A stretch of DNA of 19,587 nucleotides from an uncultured Pseudomonadota bacterium (GTDB lineage Bacteria > Pseudomonadota > Gammaproteobacteria > Burkholderiales > Eutrophovitaceae): positions 1 to 19,587 of the forward strand of contig CALJLA010000271.1 in NCBI GenBank assembly GCA_937983055.1. Reading direction: 5' to 3'. The translations under genes were made by a program, and so were the position numbers. A model generated the notes under the pieces. It saw only the letters and a program-made list of their open reading frames with translations, was not told the DNA's origin and did not search any database. Positions 1 through 7,461 of the stretch are shown piece by piece (the first letter of the stretch is position 1; each line of letters starts with the position of its first letter).

Positions 1-20
1 GCGGGAAACGGTGGAAAAAA

Positions 21-203
21 CTAGTTCCGAGTTCCGAGGTCCGGGTTCCGAGTGCGAACCCTATGCGGGGCAACGCCATCAGCCGGGTCAATCCGCTCGA
101 TTCTTCTCGGTGACAGATCGACCCTTTGCCTCTCGTGCCGCACTGCTTCGACAGGCACAATTCGATTCTTTCCCGGAACTGGGACCTCGGAACTCGGAAC
201 TAG
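21..203. repeat. Inverted-arm heptamer repeat element A, upstream of ccoS
   Basis: The left arm (21-42) and right arm (182-203) are perfect 22-bp reverse complements. With a few mismatches the symmetry continues inward to about 53 and 172. Each arm is a tandem array of degenerate 7-bp units: AGTTCCG, AGTTCCG, AGGTCCG, GGTTCCG on the left and their complement (CGGAACT type) on the right. About 120 bp of non-repetitive sequence lie between the arms. The element fills the gap before ccoS, ending 9 bp before its ATG. A related element sits before narG at 15897-16117. I see no transposase and no target duplication. Bases 1-20 show no recognisable feature. Confidence 0.75.
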
Positions 204-212
204 AATTCCTAG

Positions 213-374
213 ATGGAAATTCTCTACCTGCTGATTCCGCTCTCGGTCGTGCTCGCGCTACTGATCGGACTGGTGTTCTGGTGGTCGGTCAGGAGCGGGC
301 AGTTCGACGACCTCGAAGGCCCGGCGCATCGCATTCTCGAGGACGACGACGAGCCGGGCGGGCGCGCTCAGTAG
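213..374 (+). CDS. ccoS: cbb3-type cytochrome c oxidase assembly protein CcoS (53 aa)
   Basis: The protein is tiny, begins MEILYLLIPLSVVLALLIG, and has one membrane helix at about residues 4-26. The helix is followed by WWSVRSGQFDDLEGPAHRIL and an acidic tail (EDDDEP). The SGQFDDLEGP block after a single N-terminal helix is the hallmark of the CcoS/FixS family, and 53 residues is normal length. In the family, CcoS is an inner-membrane factor needed for cofactor insertion into cbb3 oxidase, working with the copper ATPase CcoI. No other cco gene is visible; they may lie to the left. No Shine-Dalgarno is evident because the repeat element ends 9 bp before the ATG. The last 7 bp overlap the stop of the convergent porin gene. 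Confidence 0.93.
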   Translation: MEILYLLIPLSVVLALLIGLVFWWSVRSGQFDDLEGPAHRILEDDDEPGGRAQ

Positions 375-1600
375 TTGAAGATGAGCGTGACCCAGACTTT
401 GGTCACGTCCACCTTGGCTGTCGCGGCGTCGCCGGCCCGGTAGTCGGCGTATTCCAGCTTGCCGGTGAGCTTGCGCGCGAGCGGATAGCTCAGGCCCAGA
501 TCGAACTCGCTGCCGAAATCGAGATTGCCGACGTCGGACGCCAGGTCGTGATACTCGGCCAGCACCTGGGCCTGTCCGAACCTGGCGGCCGCGCTCACGA
601 AGGTGTCGCGCAGGCCCTGGCGCGGCGTCACCAGAAACTGGTCGGCCCAGCCCTGGAACAGGTGGTTGGTGCCCAGCGGCGTTTGAAAGGCGTACAGACC
701 TTCATTGCTCGAAAGCTGTTCGCGATCGATGCGCACCGAGTAGTCGCGCCACTTCGCGCCCGCGCCGACGCGCAGGTAATCCGCGTCGATGCGCGCATCG
801 CCATCGGCATAATCGGCCTGCTGCGCGTATTCAAGCGTATACAGCAGCCGCCAGTCGGCGCCGAGCGGCGGCGAGCCATCGGCACGCAGGCCGAGAATGC
901 GGTTCGACGTGTCCCGCGGCAGCGCCCCGAGGAATGCGCCGGGGGCGATGGCGTCGTGCTGGTCCTGAAAATAGCCAAAGGCGACCAGCGCGTGATCCGG
1001 GCCGAGCGCATGACGCACGTTGAGCAGCACCGTGTCCGTGTCGTGCTGCCGCGTGTTGATGGTTTTCACCCGCCCGAGGTAGCCGGCGAACAGGCGGGTG
1101 TCCCGCAGGCTGTTGTTCTCGACGGTTACGCCGTTGAACACCTGCATCACCTGGCGAAACTCCACGTTGCCGACGAAGCGCACGTTGTCCAGCTTGATCG
1201 ACTGCCGGCCGGCGCGAATGCGGGTGTCGGCCAGCCCGGTGTAGTCGAGGTAAAGCTGATTGACGTCGGTATTGTCCGGATCGGCGATCACCGGGTAGCG
1301 GGTCTTGCCGTTCAGCGTATCGTTGTACTCGTCTTCGAAACGGCCGACGTCGATCAGCTCCAGCGTGCCCGACAGACCGGCCCAGCGCCCGGTCTGCCAG
1401 CCGGCCAGCGTGCGCAGGGTCAGCGCTTCGCCGGTCGACACGCCGGCCTGGTCGACGTATTCGTAGCGCGGCCGCAGGTTGAGAATCGGCTTGCCCGCGG
1501 CCAGCGCCGCGGTGGGCGAGGCGCTGTCGGCGTTCTCGGCCTCGGCGGGCAGGGCGCCCATTCCGGCCAGCAGCAGCACACAGGCGATTGGCGCGCGCAT
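368..1600 (-). CDS. Outer-membrane beta-barrel porin-like protein (410 aa)
   Basis: The protein starts with a signal peptide (MRAPIACVLLLAGMGALPAEA, cleavage likely after residue 21). The rest has alternating hydrophobic/polar strands, many Tyr and Asp/Asn, no membrane helices, and a C-terminal aromatic residue (TLIFNY), as expected for a barrel inserted by BAM. The early motif LNLRPRYEYVDQAG and the RAGRQSIKLDN stretch resemble the alginate-export/OprP-like porin group; the substrate cannot be read from sequence. The ATG at 1600 is supported by AAGGAG 7 nt upstream. The gene is divergent from narX and convergent with ccoS, with stop codons overlapping. An FNR-type box covers its ribosome binding site, suggesting it is shut off when narX is turned on. 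The open frame continues upstream, but only this start has a signal peptide. Confidence 0.8.
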   Translation of the reverse strand: MRAPIACVLLLAGMGALPAEAENADSASPTAALAAGKPILNLRPRYEYVDQAGVSTGEALTLRTLAGWQTGRWAGLSGTLELIDVGRFEDEYNDTLNGKTRYPVIADPDNTDVNQLYLDYTGLADTRIRAGRQSIKLDNVRFVGNVEFRQVMQVFNGVTVENNSLRDTRLFAGYLGRVKTINTRQHDTDTVLLNVRHALGPDHALVAFGYFQDQHDAIAPGAFLGALPRDTSNRILGLRADGSPPLGADWRLLYTLEYAQQADYADGDARIDADYLRVGAGAKWRDYSVRIDREQLSSNEGLYAFQTPLGTNHLFQGWADQFLVTPRQGLRDTFVSAAARFGQAQVLAEYHDLASDVGNLDFGSEFDLGLSYPLARKLTGKLEYADYRAGDAATAKVDVTKVWVTLIFNY

Positions 1601-1610
1601 TTCGCACTCC

Positions 1611-1624
1611 TTGATTCGGGTCAA
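1611..1624 (+). promoter_or_regulatory. FNR/ANR/DNR-type binding site in the porin-narX divergent region
   Basis: The sequence TTGATTCGGGTCAA matches the FNR consensus TTGAT-N4-ATCAA at 9 of 10 fixed positions. Its centre (1617.5) lies 41.5 bp from a possible narX start at A1659, the classic class II activator spacing. It also overlaps the porin gene's Shine-Dalgarno (complement of 1607-1612), where binding would be expected to block rather than activate. The site is read directly; its function is inferred. Confidence 0.6.
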
Positions 1625-1645
1625 TAGGCTGCCGCCAGCATCCCC

Positions 1646-1659
1646 TAGGATTGCGGCCA
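1646..1659 (+). promoter_or_regulatory. Predicted narX -10 element and transcription start
   Basis: TAGGAT at 1646-1651 matches the -10 consensus at 4 of 6 positions. A start at A1659 would place the FNR box exactly at -41.5. No good -35 is present, as expected for an activator-dependent promoter. The leader to the narX GTG would be about 128 nt and would contain two hairpins (1699-1717 and 1741-1760). Confidence 0.4.
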
Positions 1660-1698
1660 TGCGCCATTCCGCAAACGACCGATCCGGGCCGCCGGAAA

Positions 1699-1717
1699 GG
1701 ACTAGGCCGACTAGTCC
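1699..1717. repeat. CTAG-containing inverted repeat in the narX leader
   Basis: GGACTAG (1699-1705) and CTAGTCC (1711-1717) form a perfect 7-bp stem around a 5-nt loop. The same bases also read as two 9-bp direct units, ACTAGGCCG and ACTAGTCCG. A similar CTAG-paired hairpin lies upstream of narK1 at 13076-13095. It could be a protein site or an RNA hairpin. Confidence 0.5.
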
Positions 1718-1740
1718 GGATGGGCAGGCATCGCCCGCGC

Positions 1741-1760
1741 ACGCCCTGTTTTCAGGGCGT
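1741..1760. repeat. Perfect hairpin just before narX
   Basis: ACGCCCTG (1741-1748), a TTTT loop and CAGGGCGT (1753-1760) form a perfect 8-bp stem. It is not followed by a T run, so it is unlikely to terminate. It includes the first base of the alternative TTG start of narX at 1760, one reason to prefer the GTG at 1787. Confidence 0.55.
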
Positions 1761-1786
1761 TGCAAGGCGGCCGACGAAAGCCGGCC

Positions 1787-3721
1787 GTGACCCGGGCGCT
1801 GGCAGCGGCGGTGCAGAAGCTCGGCACCAAGCTGGTGTTGATCGCGACCGCCTTTCTGGCGATCGGCCTGTTCGCCATCGGGCTGACCCTGCTGGTGTCC
1901 TGGGACCTGGAGGGCGGTGCCGCCGCCGTCAACCAGGCGGGCGCGGAGCGCATGCGCGCCTACCGGCTGTCGATGCTGCTGTCGCAGATGGCGCTGCCCG
2001 CGGCCGACCGCGCGCGCCTGCAAGCCGATGTGCAGGCCGAGGTTTCCGCCTTCGAACGCGCCATGATGCTGCTCGCGCGCGGCGATCCGGCGCGCCCGAT
2101 GTTCCTGCCGAAGCAATCCGACATCCAGCGCCAGTTCTCCGGTCTGCAGCGCCAGTGGCACGAGCAGCTGCGGCCCGCCATTGAAAGTCTCCTGACCGGC
2201 GCGCCGCCGTCGCCGGCGCAGCTGTTCGCCTACCGGCAGGCCACCGAGCGCTACGTCGCCGCGGTCGACGCCATGGTGCGGGCCATCGAGCAGGATGTGT
2301 CGAGAAAGACCACGCTCCTGCGCACGCTGCAGATCGGCCTGATCTGGATGTCGATTGCCGGCACGGTGGCCTTGATCTACCTGATGTTCCTGCTGGTGGT
2401 GCGGCCGGTGATGCGCATGGAAGAGGGCATGCGGCGCATGGAAGCCGGCGACTTCGACATCCGCCTGCCGGTCGAGACCCGCGACGAGTTCGGCGCACTG
2501 GCCGCCGGATTCAACCGCATGGCCGGCAAGCTGCAGGATCTGTATCGCAACCTCGAGGCGCGGGTGGCGCGCAAGACCCGCTCGCTGGAAAAGCAGAATC
2601 GCGAGCTGACCACGCTGTACGAGGCGGCGGCGTTGCTGAACCGGCCCGCGACCCTCGAAGACCTTTGCCGCGAGTTCGTGCGCCGGCTGGTGCGCTCGCT
2701 CGGCGCCGACGGCGGCGCGGTGCGCCTGAGTGAGGAGAAGACCGGCCGCATCCACCTGTTCGTGCATGAACAGCTTGCCCAGGAATTCGCGCGCAGCGAA
2801 GCCTGCCTCGCCGTGGGCGAGTGCCATTGTGGCGAGGCTGCGGAAAAACACCTGTCGCTGGTGCGCGTGCTGCCGGCGGATGACAAGGCCGCGCAGTCGC
2901 TCAACTGCCGTCGTTCCGGCTATGCGACGGTCGTGGCTATCCCGATCCAGTTCCGCGACCAGGTGCTGGGTGTGTACAACCTGTACTTTCGCAGCGAGCG
3001 CGTCGTGGACCGCTCCGAACGCAGGCTGCTCGACTCGCTCGGGCGTCACCTCGGCGTGGCCATCGAGAACCAGCGGCTGATCGCGCGCGAAAAGGAAATG
3101 GCGGTTTCCGAGGAGCGCAATCTCCTGGCGCAGGAGCTGCACGACAGCATCGCCCAGTCGCTGGCCTTCCTCAACCTGCAGGCGCAGATGCTCGACGACT
3201 CGCTGAAGCGCGGCGACAAGGCCGGGGCGCGCGACGGGCTCGGGCGTATCCGCGAAGGCATCCAGGAAAGCTACGACGACGTGCGCGAACTGCTGGTGCA
3301 CTTCCGCACCCGGTTCGGCAAGTCCGACCTGGAGACCGCCCTGCGCGGACTGCTCAATCGCTTCGAGGCCGATACCGGGCTGGCCACCGAGTTCCGGGCA
3401 ACCGGCACCGGCGTGCCGCTGTCGCCGGAGATCCAGATCCAGGCGCTGCACGTGGTGCAGGAATGCCTGTCGAACGTGCGCAAACACGCCCACGCCAATC
3501 GCGTGCGGGTGGAGCTCGAACGCGGGCCGGTCTACGGTTTCGCCGTGAGCGACGACGGCTGCGGGTTCGACACGGCGGTGCAGCGCGACGGCCACGTGGG
3601 CCTTGCGATCATGCGCGAACGCGCCCAGCGCATCGGCGGGCGCGTCGAGGTGGCATCGCGGCCGGGTGAAGGCACGCGCGTTCGGCTGACGGTGCCGATC
3701 GTGCAGGAGGTGGCAGCATGA
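1787..3721 (+). CDS. narX: Nitrate/nitrite sensor histidine kinase, NarX type (644 aa)
   Basis: Counting from the GTG at 1787, the order is: membrane helix 16-38; periplasmic four-helix sensor 39-182 opening with a P-box (AAAVNQAGAERMRAYRL, 45-61, with the nitrate-contact Arg region); second helix 183-205; HAMP about 205-256; a GAF-like central module about 289-431 containing a cysteine group (C340, C346, C348, C374); HisKA_3 with phospho-acceptor H452 in ELHDSIAQS; and HATPase_c with QECLSNVRKHAHA (N-box), DDGCGFD and GHVGLAIMRERA. This is the full NarX architecture. In the family it phosphorylates NarL in response to nitrate. The start is uncertain: an in-frame TTG at 1760 and a GTG at 1811 are alternatives, and none has a strong Shine-Dalgarno. 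narL follows after 106 nt on the same strand. Confidence 0.92.
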   Translation: MTRALAAAVQKLGTKLVLIATAFLAIGLFAIGLTLLVSWDLEGGAAAVNQAGAERMRAYRLSMLLSQMALPAADRARLQADVQAEVSAFERAMMLLARGDPARPMFLPKQSDIQRQFSGLQRQWHEQLRPAIESLLTGAPPSPAQLFAYRQATERYVAAVDAMVRAIEQDVSRKTTLLRTLQIGLIWMSIAGTVALIYLMFLLVVRPVMRMEEGMRRMEAGDFDIRLPVETRDEFGALAAGFNRMAGKLQDLYRNLEARVARKTRSLEKQNRELTTLYEAAALLNRPATLEDLCREFVRRLVRSLGADGGAVRLSEEKTGRIHLFVHEQLAQEFARSEACLAVGECHCGEAAEKHLSLVRVLPADDKAAQSLNCRRSGYATVVAIPIQFRDQVLGVYNLYFRSERVVDRSERRLLDSLGRHLGVAIENQRLIAREKEMAVSEERNLLAQELHDSIAQSLAFLNLQAQMLDDSLKRGDKAGARDGLGRIREGIQESYDDVRELLVHFRTRFGKSDLETALRGLLNRFEADTGLATEFRATGTGVPLSPEIQIQALHVVQECLSNVRKHAHANRVRVELERGPVYGFAVSDDGCGFDTAVQRDGHVGLAIMRERAQRIGGRVEVASRPGEGTRVRLTVPIVQEVAA

Positions 3722-3827
3722 GCAGGGAGCAGGGTCCCGCTTGCGGGATGCGACCGTCCGCGAATGCTGCCAGCCGCCGACGGGAAAGCTATCGCACAAC
3801 CGCGCTGGTGGAGGAGGCGGCCTCGGC

Positions 3828-4475
3828 ATGAATCCGATCCGAATCCTGCTGGTAGACGACCACACGCTGTTTCGCGGCGGGGTAAAAGCCGTGCTGCAGA
3901 AGCATCCCGGGTTCGAGGTCGTGGGCGAAGCCGCCGATGCCCTGCAGGGGGTGAAGAGTGCCGCGGCGCTGAAGCCGGACGTGGTGCTGCTCGATCTGCA
4001 CATGCCGGGCATTTCCGGCAGGGACGCGGTGACGCAGTTTCTCGAGGCGTCGCCGCAGACCCGGGTGGTGATGCTCACGGTATCGGAAGATGCCGACGAT
4101 CTCATCGAGTCGCTGCGCGCCGGCGCCAGCGGCTACCTGCTGAAGAACATCGAGACCGACACGCTGATCGAATCGGTCCGTCGCGCGGCCGAAGGCGATT
4201 CGGTGGTGTCGCCGCAGATGACCGGCAAGCTGGTGCGCGGCCTGCGCGCGGCGGGCGATGCGCCGCCGGAGCCGGTCCGGGATGGCCTGACCCCGCGCGA
4301 GCGGGAAATTCTCACCCACCTGGCCAAAGGCGAAAGCAACAAGGAGATCGCCCGCGGGCTGGACCTTGCCGAGAGCACGGTGAAGATTCACGTGCAGAGC
4401 ATCCTGCGCAAGCTCAACCTCTCCAGCCGGGTACAGGCGGCGGTGTATGCCATCGAGCACGGCGTAACCGCCTAG
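3828..4475 (+). CDS. narL: Two-component response regulator, NarL type (215 aa)
   Basis: An N-terminal receiver (MNPIRILLVDDHTLFRGG) carries the acidic pair D10/D11, phospho-acceptor D56 in LLDLHMPG, and K106 in SGYLLKN. A linker of about 25 residues leads to a LuxR/GerE helix-turn-helix (about 153-212), with LTPREREILTHLAKGESNKE and the recognition segment ESTVKIHVQSILRKL. The length equals that of E. coli NarL. The ATG at 3828 is chosen because GGAGGAGG lies 10 nt upstream (3810-3817) and the receiver starts at once; the same frame is open further upstream without family similarity. The partner kinase is narX immediately upstream. Expected targets are the narK/narG promoters at the right of the window, though I could not identify clear NarL heptamers there. 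Confidence 0.92.
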   Translation: MNPIRILLVDDHTLFRGGVKAVLQKHPGFEVVGEAADALQGVKSAAALKPDVVLLDLHMPGISGRDAVTQFLEASPQTRVVMLTVSEDADDLIESLRAGASGYLLKNIETDTLIESVRRAAEGDSVVSPQMTGKLVRGLRAAGDAPPEPVRDGLTPREREILTHLAKGESNKEIARGLDLAESTVKIHVQSILRKLNLSSRVQAAVYAIEHGVTA

Positions 4476-4496
4476 GCGCGCGGCCCACGCCCAGGA

Positions 4497-4522
4497 GCGG
4501 CGGGAAACCCTCTTCCCGCCGC
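4497..4522. terminator. Hairpin between the convergent narL and Met-rich genes
   Basis: GCGGCGGGAA (4497-4506) and TTCCCGCCGC (4513-4522) form a perfect 10-bp stem with a 6-nt loop, centred between two convergent stop codons (4475 and 4538). No T run follows directly on either strand, so it is not a textbook intrinsic terminator. The position still suggests transcript ends for both genes. Confidence 0.5.
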
Positions 4523-4537
4523 GCGTGCCGCTAAGTT

Positions 4538-4966
4538 TCAGCGGTGGTGCATCATCATCTCGTCGCGACGCATCATCATTTCCATCGCGTTGTCCATCAT
4601 GTCGAGGCGCTTCTCGATCAGGTACTGCCGGCGTTTTTCGCCCTCGGCCATCGGCTTGCCGTGGCGCATGCCGCCGCCCATCATGCCCATGACCATCTCG
4701 TCGCGCGTGCTGCGCATGCCGTGCATCAGCTCGGCCATCTGCTGGCGGTGCTCTTCCAGCAGCCGCCGCCGCTCGGCCGGGTCCTGGGTGCGATGCAGCT
4801 TGTCCATCAGCGCCTGCATCTCCTTCATGTGGGCTTCCATCTCGTCGTTGTGCTGCTTCATCTGTTGCTCGTCGAACTGCTCCATATGGCCGGGTTCATC
4901 GGCGGAAAGGGCGTAACCCGACAGCAGTGCCAGCGCGAGGCTGAGTGCCGTAACAATCGCTTTCAT
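4538..4966 (-). CDS. Small exported methionine/histidine-rich protein (142 aa)
   Basis: A signal peptide (MKAIVTALSLALALLSGYALSA, cleavage before DEPGH) precedes a helical, highly charged mature part. About 25 of 142 residues are Met. There are scattered His, a MGMMGGGM stretch and a Met-packed C-terminus (DNAMEMMMRRDEMMMHHR). This composition fits a periplasmic copper/metal-binding or Spy/CpxP-like chaperone protein, but I do not see the LTxxQ motifs of the latter and cannot assign a family. The ATG at 4966 has AGGAGA 6 nt upstream; an upstream in-frame start at 4996 would bury the signal peptide. The promoter side holds an FNR-like box (5079-5092). The gene is convergent with narL. Confidence 0.75.
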   Translation of the reverse strand: MKAIVTALSLALALLSGYALSADEPGHMEQFDEQQMKQHNDEMEAHMKEMQALMDKLHRTQDPAERRRLLEEHRQQMAELMHGMRSTRDEMVMGMMGGGMRHGKPMAEGEKRRQYLIEKRLDMMDNAMEMMMRRDEMMMHHR

Positions 4967-5078
4967 TCGGTATCTCCTGTGTGTTTCGGTGACCATTGCC
5001 GGCAGCCCCGTCAGCGGGACCGCCTGCTCTTACGATAGGCGCGCTGGCGCGTCGGTTGCGGCTCGACTGCGAGCGGGG

Positions 5079-5092
5079 TTGACGCAGGTCAA
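5079..5092 (-). promoter_or_regulatory. FNR/DNR-like palindrome upstream of the Met-rich gene
   Basis: TTGACGCAGGTCAA is a perfect TTGAC-N4-GTCAA palindrome, matching the FNR-family consensus at 8 of 10 fixed positions. On the minus strand a TATCGT -10-like hexamer (5037 to 5032) would give a start near 5024, putting the box at about -61.5, the usual class I distance. The site is read from sequence; regulation is inferred. Confidence 0.45.
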
Positions 5093-5143
5093 ACCGTTGC
5101 GACAAGCGGCCCGGTGCAAGTCCCGGCCGCTCTTCTCGCAGCC

Positions 5144-5770
5144 CTAAATGGCGCGCGCCCGCGCCAGTAGCACGACACCCAGCAGCCCCGCCGCGATCAG
5201 CGAGAGGTCGGCCGGCATGTCGAGCAGAAACGCGGCCTGCGCGCCGATCGCGGACCAGACCAGCGGGATGATCAGCGGGCTGCGCGGGTAGGGCGGCTCC
5301 AGCAGCGCGAGCATGCCCAGCGTAAAGAGCGTGGTAGGGCAGGGCAGGCCGAAGGTGGGCAGTGCGGGGTAGGCATGCCCCGACCAGGTCGACCACAGCG
5401 GGTACGCCGCCAGTGCGAAGACGATCAGTACCAGCCCCGCGATCGGCAACGGCGCCATCGAGCAGCGGAAGCGCAACCGGCGGCGAAGCGCGCCATGCCA
5501 GAGAAACAGCCCCGCCGCGACGATGGAAGCGAGGCCGAAGCCGATCGCCGCCGGATTGATGACGGCGAAAAACGCCAGGTGATAGGCGAATCCGACCCAG
5601 GTCCAGAGAAACGCGAGGATCAGGCTGATGGCAACGCCGGCGCCGCGTCCTGCGCGAAACGCCAGAGCTGCCGCTGCCAGCGCCAACAGGTGCAGCAGCA
5701 CCTGCGCTGGCCAGACGGTGGCGTTGTAGGCACGAAAGACGTCGAAGAACTGTTCAGGCGTGAAAGGCAT
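5144..5770 (-). CDS. DUF6064-type multipass membrane protein (208 aa)
   Basis: The N-terminus (MPFTPEQFFDVFRAYNATVW) is followed by about six or seven hydrophobic helices, with a conserved-looking GLPCPTTLFTLG segment at about 141-152. The FTPEQFxxVFxxYN opening and the PCPTT motif are features I associate with the DUF6064 family, whose function is unknown. The start ATG has GAAGG 7 nt upstream. It lies 63 bp downstream of the O-acetyltransferase on the same strand and may share its transcript. About 177 bp of promoter-like sequence separate it from the Met-rich gene. No catalytic residues are apparent. Confidence 0.7.
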   Translation of the reverse strand: MPFTPEQFFDVFRAYNATVWPAQVLLHLLALAAAALAFRAGRGAGVAISLILAFLWTWVGFAYHLAFFAVINPAAIGFGLASIVAAGLFLWHGALRRRLRFRCSMAPLPIAGLVLIVFALAAYPLWSTWSGHAYPALPTFGLPCPTTLFTLGMLALLEPPYPRSPLIIPLVWSAIGAQAAFLLDMPADLSLIAAGLLGVVLLARARAI

Positions 5771-5833
5771 CGGGGGGCCTTCGGGCCACTCATCGCAGCC
5801 GTCACCTGTTTATTGGACAGCGTTCCGCGGCGG

Positions 5834-6403
5834 TTATTCCCGGATTTCGCGGATCACCCGGCAGGGATTGCCGGCCGCCAGCACGCCCTCCGGGATGTCG
5901 CGGGTGACCACGCTGCCGGCGCCGATCACCGCGCGCGACCCGATGCGCACCCCGGCCAGAATCAGCGCGCCGCTGCCCACCCAGACGTCCGATCCGATCT
6001 CGATCGGCTTGCCGTATTCCTGCTTGCGGCGCAACTCGGCGTTGAGCGGATGCAGTGGCGTGAGAATCTGCACGCCGGTGCCGAACAGGGTGAAGTCGCC
6101 GACGCGTACCTCGCACACGTCCAGCACCGTGCAGTTGAAGTTGAAGAACACCCGCTCGCCGAGATGGATGTTCGAGCCGTAGTCGCAGTAAAAAGGCGGC
6201 TGCATCCACACGCTGTCGCCGCCGCTGCCGAACAGCTTGCGCAGCAGCGCGCGCCGCTCGTCCTGCTGCGACTCGCGCGTGCCATTCAGCGCCTGACACA
6301 GGTCGCGCGCCCGCTCGCGTTCGGCCGCCAGCGCCGGGTCGAAGGGATCGTACAGCTCCCCGGCGAGCATCTTCTCCCGTTCGGTGCGTGCCATGCCGTT
6401 CAT
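5834..6403 (-). CDS. Sugar O-acetyltransferase, maltose/LacA type (189 aa)
   Basis: The N-terminal segment KMLAGELYDPFDPALAAERERA is the Mac domain typical of maltose and galactoside acetyltransferases. Left-handed beta-helix hexapeptide repeats follow (about 72-170). The catalytic His is H118 in ILTPLHPL, and the C-terminal VVTRDIPEGVLAAGNPCRVIR block is the family signature. It transfers acetyl from acetyl-CoA to a sugar hydroxyl in the cytoplasm; the true acceptor is unknown. The ATG at 6403 overlaps the TGA of the upstream membrane-protein gene as ATGA, so translation is probably coupled. A second in-frame ATG at 6394 is possible. The length is close to E. coli Maa (183). Confidence 0.85.
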   Translation of the reverse strand: MNGMARTEREKMLAGELYDPFDPALAAERERARDLCQALNGTRESQQDERRALLRKLFGSGGDSVWMQPPFYCDYGSNIHLGERVFFNFNCTVLDVCEVRVGDFTLFGTGVQILTPLHPLNAELRRKQEYGKPIEIGSDVWVGSGALILAGVRIGSRAVIGAGSVVTRDIPEGVLAAGNPCRVIREIRE

Positions 6404-7050
6404 GCTTTCAGCCGGTGGAAGTGAATCGCCAGCAGCCAGGTGGCCGCGGGGAAGGTCACGGCCCACAAGCTGCCACCCCAGATCAGCGTTGGATAGTACA
6501 TCTGCAGCGCCAGAAACGGGATCAGGCAGCCGTTGGCGATCAGCGCCCGGCGAATCCAGCGCGCAAGGCCCGGGCCCCGGAAGGCTGGCGCCGCGACCAG
6601 GGTGGCCAGGCTCATCAGGCTGTAGCCGAACACATCCACCGCATACAGAAAGGAATCGAAGGGCTCGAAGATCAGCACCTCGATGCCCTCGGCGCGGCCC
6701 TGGGCCAGCCGGGGCATCACGAAAGCGAGCTGCACGTAGTACACCAGGCCGACCAGCGTCGCGTACATCGTCGCGAACGCCACCGCGAGATGGCTCCAGA
6801 TTCGCCGACCGGCATCGGCCGAATAATGAACGGCGACCATCAGCGCGACGAACGTCACGCCGAGCAGCAGCGAGGGCGTGAGCAGCACCGCCAGCCCGAA
6901 GGCGGTGCTGCGGCTGTGCGGTCCGCCGGCGGAACCGAGCAGGCCCATCCACTCGGCGAGCTGGGCGACGACATAGGTCAGGCTCAGCATCGTGCACAGC
7001 ACGGCGGACCACAGGCCCAGAGTGCGGGCGGATGCGTCGGAGGCTTTCAT
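6400..7050 (-). CDS. Unrecognised multipass membrane protein (216 aa)
   Basis: The protein has about six hydrophobic segments: residues about 10-34, 50-75, 85-110, 133-156, 165-185 and 190-210. No motif I can tie to a named family is visible; there are no cysteine pairs, and the loops carry a few charged residues such as FEPFDSFLYAVDVFGYS near the middle. Weak ribosome binding sequence precedes the ATG at 7050. The stop overlaps the start of the acetyltransferase (ATGA), so the two are almost certainly one operon, possibly continuing to the DUF6064 gene. Function unknown; the coding call rests on hydrophobic periodicity and the coupled overlap. Confidence 0.65.
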   Translation of the reverse strand: MKASDASARTLGLWSAVLCTMLSLTYVVAQLAEWMGLLGSAGGPHSRSTAFGLAVLLTPSLLLGVTFVALMVAVHYSADAGRRIWSHLAVAFATMYATLVGLVYYVQLAFVMPRLAQGRAEGIEVLIFEPFDSFLYAVDVFGYSLMSLATLVAAPAFRGPGLARWIRRALIANGCLIPFLALQMYYPTLIWGGSLWAVTFPAATWLLAIHFHRLKA

Positions 7051-7461
7051 GAGTCGGAATCCCGGATGCGCGCGTCATTATGCGTCTTTCGCCGCCCGCG
7101 GCGCGACCCGGCGCCGCGCCACCATTCCACCGTGTGGCGAGGCAGAGAACGTCAGGGAAGAGAACGCCCCGATTGCTCCATCCGCGGCAGACACGAGTCC
7201 CGCTTGCCGGGAGTCCCGCGCTGCCGAGTCACCAGCGAGTCCTTACCGGGACGCATCTTGCCCGGCATGCACTGGAGCCAGGCGCAGGCGCTCAGGAACT
7301 CCGCACTCGGCGCGGGAACAAAGTCGACAGCGGACATGGCGAACGGACCGGCGGCCACGGGACCGAGAAATGGGCTGAGCGTGGGCAACCCCGGTCGAGT
7401 GGCGTGGGAAGTGCCGTAATGAGGTGGAGCGATCACGAGCGACAGCTCTACAGTATAGGCC

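Noticed and set aside
1651..2184. Alternative plus-strand frame overlapping the start of narX
   Set aside because: The product is Arg/Ala/Gly low-complexity without domain features; NarX occupies the other frame with a full domain set.
3741..3827. Longer NarL beginning at 3741
   Set aside because: The extra 29 residues have no receiver-family similarity, and the ATG at 3828 has GGAGGAGG upstream and gives the standard NarL length.
368..4105. A 1245-codon minus-strand frame that would fuse the porin to sequence opposite narX and narL
   Set aside because: The upstream part lies antisense to narX/narL and is low-complexity; the true porin start at 1600 has a ribosome site and signal peptide.
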